Of a stretch of 64,000 nucleotides of DNA, positions 59,259 through 64,000 are shown piece by piece. Location of the stretch: positions 3,100,001 to 3,164,000 of the forward strand of contig OY744468.1 of assembly GCA_963556145.1 (NCBI GenBank). Reading direction: 5' to 3'. The position numbers and the translations under genes are program-made. Numbering within the stretch: the first letter of the stretch is position 1; every line of letters begins with the position of its first letter. The stretch comes from Hygrocybe punicea (lineage: Eukaryota > Basidiomycota > Agaricomycetes > Agaricales > Hygrophoraceae). The notes beneath the pieces are model-generated. The model saw nothing but the letters and a program-made list of their open reading frames with translations, ran no database searches and was not told the origin of the DNA.

Positions 59259-61999
59259 ATGTCTGCTAGCACTGGCCCGGGGGTGGTCGCCATTGCTTGC
59301 GTAGTCGAGTCCTCCCTAACCCTTGCAGCCGAGTGGTCGCGCATCCTCCTCGAGTACATTTCGCCTTTGCTGAAGCGTCTTTCTGAAATCCATACAAGCC
59401 ACCAGGTACGTAGACGTTCATCCAGTAGTCAAGTCACATCTCACCCATTACCAGTTTCGCATTGGGTTTGTAACTTATGCTACGGCAGACACTCGCCCGA
59501 CACCGCTGCTTTCCAAGAGGTTTTTTGCGCCTTTCCAGCCCATCACCAAGGAACTTCGAGACGAGCCTGAAAAACTGGGCATTGGACACACATCAAATGG
59601 CGGAAGCAGAGGCATGGCTGCTTTGGAGGGACTCATTGCAGCGGTTGAGGTAGGTGCCCCTGGTTTCGCCCCTCTGGATTCCTCCTCAGAACTTGCAGCT
59701 GTTTGATGCATTAGGGTCTTCTTTCGCACCGAACGCTTCGTTTTCGCAGTCATCACCACCTAAAGACGCACCCCGCTCACACCCACCTATCTGCCATATA
59801 TTTCACGTTGCGGCATCCCCTCCTGATAATGCTCAACACCCACTATGGAATAAGCTGTCGTTGTTGGATTACGTTACCTGGGATACTCTGCCGTCTGAAC
59901 TCAGAAAGGTATGTCTGGATAAGTATTGTAAAGTGACAACTGGTACAACCTCTTGACAGAGGAACATCAACTTGAGCATCATCAGTTTACGGAGTCTTTC
60001 TCGATTCCCCGAATTACATGCATCCGTTCGTTCTCTTATTTCTATCCTCGTATACTTTCCTTATTTTCCCGCGTAGGCAGCTGCCGGATCCTCACAAGAA
60101 CCGTGGTTCCACGTGCGATCTCCACATTCTCTTCTCCTAGCCGGTTTTACTGCTCAACCAACAAGTATGCCTACCTGACTTCCGCTCTGCCCCAGACCTT
60201 GTTAACCCATTTCATTGTATAGCCACCAAGCGTTTTGGAGAAAACCTCAATGTGGAGAAGACTGCTGAGCCCAAGCGACCCCGAGCGCAACCATTTCCTT
60301 CTTCAGAAGTTTCTCTTAATCCCGCAGACCCCAGCGCTCCCTTTCTGACTCAAGCGCCCCCTGTCTCTACCCTCGCTCCCGTTCCTTTCAATCCTCCGCA
60401 ACAGCCTCAGGCCTCACCCAAACTACCAACCACACCCCAACAAACGACGCAGCAGCAAATCGACGAACGTTTTCGGCTGGCGGAAATGCAGCTCCAACGG
60501 GTTGAAAATGCGATCAGTGTTGCCACCGCCAGCGGCAACGCCCAGCAAGCCGAGAGTCTGAAGCAAGAGCGTGATAAACAACTGGCGATATACCTCAAAT
60601 TCAAAGCAGCGGTTGCGACGTACGCTCAAAGTCAAGCGCGCGCTGGCTTGCAAATACAGCCAGATGCGGGAAATGAAGGTGGGGTTTCCGTTGCACCCAA
60701 CCCTGTTGGCTCCACAAATCTCCAACCCCCTGTGGTGCGTCAAATGCAGCCGTCACCGAAGCACAATGACCGGCAGCCTTTTTTATTCGGGTCTGACACT
60801 GGAGCTCATACCGATCTACAAGTGGCCACACAACCTTTACCCAATTCAACCTTTCCATCATTCTCCAACACGAATCAAAGTGCAGGTTCCCACGGAACCC
60901 AACTTCCGCCTACTGGTCCACCTACTGGTCCGCCTCAGAGGATGGCTCATATGCAAAGGTTCATTGAACAGCAACGGAACAGGCAGCTACACTTGCCTGG
61001 TCAATCGATCAGCCAGATTCAGGGAATTGACCAAGGATCTAGTATGAACACGTCCATGGTTGATCATCCCAGGCCACCGTCAACTTCTGCGGTTTGGCAA
61101 GGCGTCCTGATGTGGACTGGTTTCGATGCCGCTACCCAAGGCAGAAAAGAGGTTCAATCTCAAGTGCTCGCATCTCTTCAAAGTGGTGGTGATAGGTTTG
61201 TATTGTTTCAACTACCTCACCATACATGTTGTTGATCGTTGTATATAATATTACAGTCGGTTAGAGACGTGGCCCAATACATTGATGTTGACCCCTTCCC
61301 GAGAGCCTGCAGTCTCGCTGCAAGACTTACAGATTTGGATCAAACGTCATAAACCTATTCTGTGTGCTTTCCAACCGCAACCGAGAAGCGTCGATTCAAA
61401 GACCAACGAGAGTCATTATCGCTCCCTCGTGCAGCTATTGATAGCTAAAAACATCGTGCGTTGAATCTTTATGTTCGAGATCCTCTTTTATCTTTTGTTC
61501 GTTCAGTATGCAGTGGCTGCATGGATACTTCCTTCCGGTGCACAAGAGAACAATGTGCTAGTCTTTCCACTGAACGGGACTGGGTTGGCTGGGGCATGCT
61601 TCCCCCTTACTGGTATCCCTGAGCTTCCTAAACCAACTACCAACTTGCCGCCGACTATTGCTGCGCAATTCCAAAGAATGACGTCTGATCAGAAAAACCA
61701 GTTCATTACACAGATGCGACAGAGACATATACAGGCGCAGCAGCAGCAGGAGTCTTCCGGTACAGGAGGACCATCACAATCACGGTTCAGTCTCAGTGAG
61801 CGTCCGCTTGACCCCGGGCCGTTCAAGACATGATTCTGACGCTTTTATTATTTCAGGTGCGACACAGCCCCATGTAGGTGGCGCCCAAGCCCCAATGAGT
61901 GTCCAGAGTGGAGGAATAGGAAGTATGAGCTTGGAGATAATGCAATCTTTCATGCAACGAAGTGCAGAAGGAGGCGAATCCGGACTACGACCAACTTGA
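59259..61999 (+). CDS. MED25: Mediator subunit 25, von Willebrand A-type protein
   Basis: The N-terminal vWA domain is clear: VVAIACVVESSLTLAAEWSR, LLEYISPLLKRLSEIHTSHQ, FRIGFVTYATADTRPTPLLS, PITKELRDEPEKLGIGHTSN with GGSRGMAALEGLIAAVE, and CHIFHVAASPPDNAQHPLWN. The linker is Pro/Gln-rich with a helix (FRLAEMQLQRVENAISVATA), and the C-terminal domain contains AVWQGVLMWTGFDAATQGRK, LETWPNTLMLTPSREPAVSL and AAWILPSGAQENNVLVFPLN. This is the fungal MED25 arrangement; the vWA domain docks to Mediator and other parts bind activators. Stop TGA at 61997-61999. About 700-750 residues. Several short introns, the last before GATQPHVGG. Confidence 0.88.
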
Positions 62000-62080
62000 G
62001 ATGTCTGGACGGTACTGAGATAATTGTAAACGATGTCTTATGGAATGTGAAGGTTGATATACATTTGGTTATCGGTACGC

Positions 62081-62987
62081 TCAGGACTGTGGATAACTAA
62101 GTGTCCCATCAAGGCCTTGTATTTTGTCGTGATCGGCTAAGTTCGCTTGAACTTCGTAGACAGCAATGACCGTAGTACGTTTGTGCTGCAGAAGAGTCCG
62201 CCTTGTCAGATGGGACAATGACACAGAAACATAGAAAGTACAACATCTCATTTAGGGTAACGTTGATACCCTCACACGTACCTCACTCCGATAACCCAAG
62301 AAACCGACATAAAATATCTGTGTTGGATCGACACCTTCTGTGTTAAAATAAAGAGCGATTGATGAAAGGTTGGAGAATTTCGCCCGCCTAGAGGATACAT
62401 AATGAACCCGCTCCCATTGGCGGTAAAAAGAAGAAAAGGTTGTTTAAAACCCACATGATGGAATATTCTCCTACCGATAAGCTTCCTTGCGCAACCTGGA
62501 ATGTCTGAGTCGCTTGCTTGCTCTCCACATCTTGGAAATCAAGGTTATTCTCGTTTGCATACTGAGGTTTAAGTACGGCGAATGAGAAATTAGCCAAGGT
62601 ACGACCACTGTGAACACTTACCAACGATACTGTCGTGGTTGCATGTTCAGGGGTACCTGTCTTGAGCAGAAGGGAATGCAGGTTGACAGATCCACTGAAA
62701 GGAATTCGTATGATCCTTTTCGCGGGATGGTGCAGGTCTGTATCTTTGGTTTGCGCTTGGAACGATGAACTTACATTTCGTTATCTTCCTCGGACAGCAA
62801 GAACTACACGATTCGCTTGCAACGAACTAAAATATGTAGTGTATCACGCACCACGCTGCTGTCGTTACGAAGGTGCCAGGGTTTGACAACTTCTGGGCCG
62901 CGGCCAGCACCGGCGTTCAGTGCGACGACGTTGGGGCGATCGATGTATATGAATAAATTATCTCGCGGGCCAATATCGGAATTATCT

Positions 62988-63018
<31 letters not shown>

Positions 63019-63040
63019 CGTGACCATGATTATGAGACAT
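62081..63040 (-). CDS. PITH-domain protein (TXNL1-type C-terminal domain)
   Basis: ATG at 63040 gives MSHNHGHDEHEHEHEHEQDN, a His/Glu-rich start encoded by a GTGTTC hexamer repeat, followed by DNLFIYIDRPNVVALNAGAG, VVKPWHLRND, a conserved GSVNLHSLLLKTGTPEHATT segment, NLDFQDVESKQATQTFQVAQ, SLSVGEY, LYFNTEGVDPTQIFYVGFLG and VIAVYEVQANLADHDKIQGL to TGA at 62081-62083. The PITH domain is a proteasome-interacting beta fold; small stand-alone PITH proteins (human PITHD1) are conserved across fungi. About 210 residues with several short introns. Confidence 0.88.
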
Positions 63041-63411
63041 AGTGGTGGTGGGACAGAAAAGGTACCCTGTGACCTTGACCTGACTCTTGCGCTCATCCTA
63101 CAAATTGTAAGTCTTCAACGCCGCGTATAACCGACCAGGATGGATTTCTGTAATTTGCGTTCGATTGCCATCAGCCTACAAGGGGTCACTTGCCGGTGAC
63201 TCTGGGGTGATGGTGTGAGACAACTACATTATTTGCTCTGAACCGTGTTGTCCTTCACCTGACTTTTGCTGGTTGGGTCTGATTCTATTTCTTCTCAGCC
63301 GAATCATTGTGCAGACTGTGTAAGTTGTCCTTTATCTTATTCATCTGATATATTATTCAAGGTACTGGGCTCATTTTCGAGACATTAAAATCCAGCAGGT
63401 TGTCTTCTCGG
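63041..63411. promoter_or_regulatory. divergent promoter region, PITH / UBX genes
   Basis: 371 bp between the two starts. Near 63318 a GTAAGT with a TTATTCAAG acceptor about 40 bp on looks like an intron in the 5' untranslated region of the UBX gene. Confidence 0.4.
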
Positions 63412-64000
63412 ATGGCACAATCTACAGATCATGGCATACCCGAAGAGATACCGATGTTCAAAGTTTATAAGCCTAGCAATCATACGACAAGTGTACCGGG
63501 TACGTTTTTAACCCAGAGCCTTTCTACTGTAATGACATTCAGAAGTGATCAGAAGATCTCCCCGAATCTTACTTTACCCTAACTGCGGCTGACCTGAGAG
63601 CTGCCCAACGTACATTGTCTGCTCGCACTCAAGCTCTTGTACATGCTCCTCTTCAAGTCCGAGCAATGCGGGAAGCAAAGGAAAAGAAAATTCGAGACAG
63701 GTGGCCAAATGTACGTTCTCTGCACTCACATGTATTTCACTATGCATGACCATGCTCCAGACCACCATTAGAGTTCGATTCACGGATCGGACACAACTTG
63801 AAAAAACCTTCCTGTCTACCGATAAAATTCGCTCTGTTTACGCCTTCGTTCGCTCGTCGCTGCGAGAGGACGTGAAGCCCACCAAGTTTATACTGTGTAA
63901 GCCTCTTTCCCACCCGTTCTTTCCTTCCCACGGGAGCTTGTGTTGTCTGGTCAGATCAATCCCCACCGAAACGCGATCTAAAAGTTTCGGACCCCACGGT
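63412..64000 (+). CDS. UBX-domain protein, 5' part (3' end outside window)
   Basis: ATG at 63412 (MAQSTDHGIPEEIPMFKVYK), then after a short intron EDLPESYFTLTAADLRAAQR, LVHAPLQVRAMREAKEKKIR and a UBX domain beginning TTIRVRFTDRTQLEKTFLST with YAFVRSSLREDVKPTKFIL; a second intron leads to DQSPPKRDLKVSDPT at the window edge. The order fits the UBX4/ASPSCR1 C-terminal region, which binds CDC48/p97 for ubiquitin-dependent protein extraction. No N-terminal TUG-type ubiquitin fold is visible, so this may be a short form or the gene may have an unseen 5' exon. Confidence 0.82.

Overview
The window looks like part of a filamentous basidiomycete (probably Agaricomycetes) genome. Genes are dense and split by many short introns (mostly about 48-65 nt, several leaving micro-exons of 6-18 nt). 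Products include fungal types such as a GH79 glucuronidase, a fused biotin enzyme BioD-BioA, homoaconitase of the aminoadipate lysine pathway, and an F-box/LRR protein. I used no database; identities come from motifs and from splicing models that keep the reading frame.

Layout. 1-2.4 kb: end of an F-box/LRR-like gene and a CIA30 complex I assembly factor. 2.6-5.4 kb: two ras paralogues head to head with identical exon structure. 5.7-7.6 kb: a secreted GH79 enzyme. 8.1-19.7 kb: homoaconitase, SDE2, glutamate decarboxylase, the 2-oxoglutarate dehydrogenase E1 subunit and a class III CoA-transferase. Four of these five act around 2-oxoglutarate, succinyl-CoA or lysine metabolism, and the last two start only 23 bp apart on opposite strands.

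19.8-28.6 kb: a gene-poor block bounded by 52-bp terminal inverted repeats, with arrays of short CTATGTAGC/GTGCTATG words inside both ends. A second 1.5-kb inverted-repeat element has inserted into the left terminal repeat; the right repeat preserves the empty site and shows a TA duplication. I see no transposase in either. The outer element carries at least one convincing spliced gene, for a 114-residue single-pass membrane protein.

28.7-46 kb: a DUF1295 membrane protein beginning 42 bp from the transposon end, trimethyllysine dioxygenase, ketol-acid reductoisomerase (ILV5), the PI3-kinase VPS34, BioD-BioA, a Nudix hydrolase, a disordered coiled-coil/polyproline/WH2-like protein and a MARVEL-type membrane protein. 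46-64 kb: two SH3-domain paralogues facing each other around a small membrane protein gene and OLA1, then pICln, a NUP159/NUP214-type nucleoporin, MED25, a PITH-domain protein and the 5' part of a UBX-domain gene cut by the window edge.

Most housekeeping genes sit in divergent pairs with 23-150 bp between start codons (OGDH/CoA-transferase, TMLH/ILV5, membrane protein/OLA1, SH3/pICln, NUP159/MED25), which implies shared bidirectional promoters. No rRNA, tRNA or CRISPR was seen.
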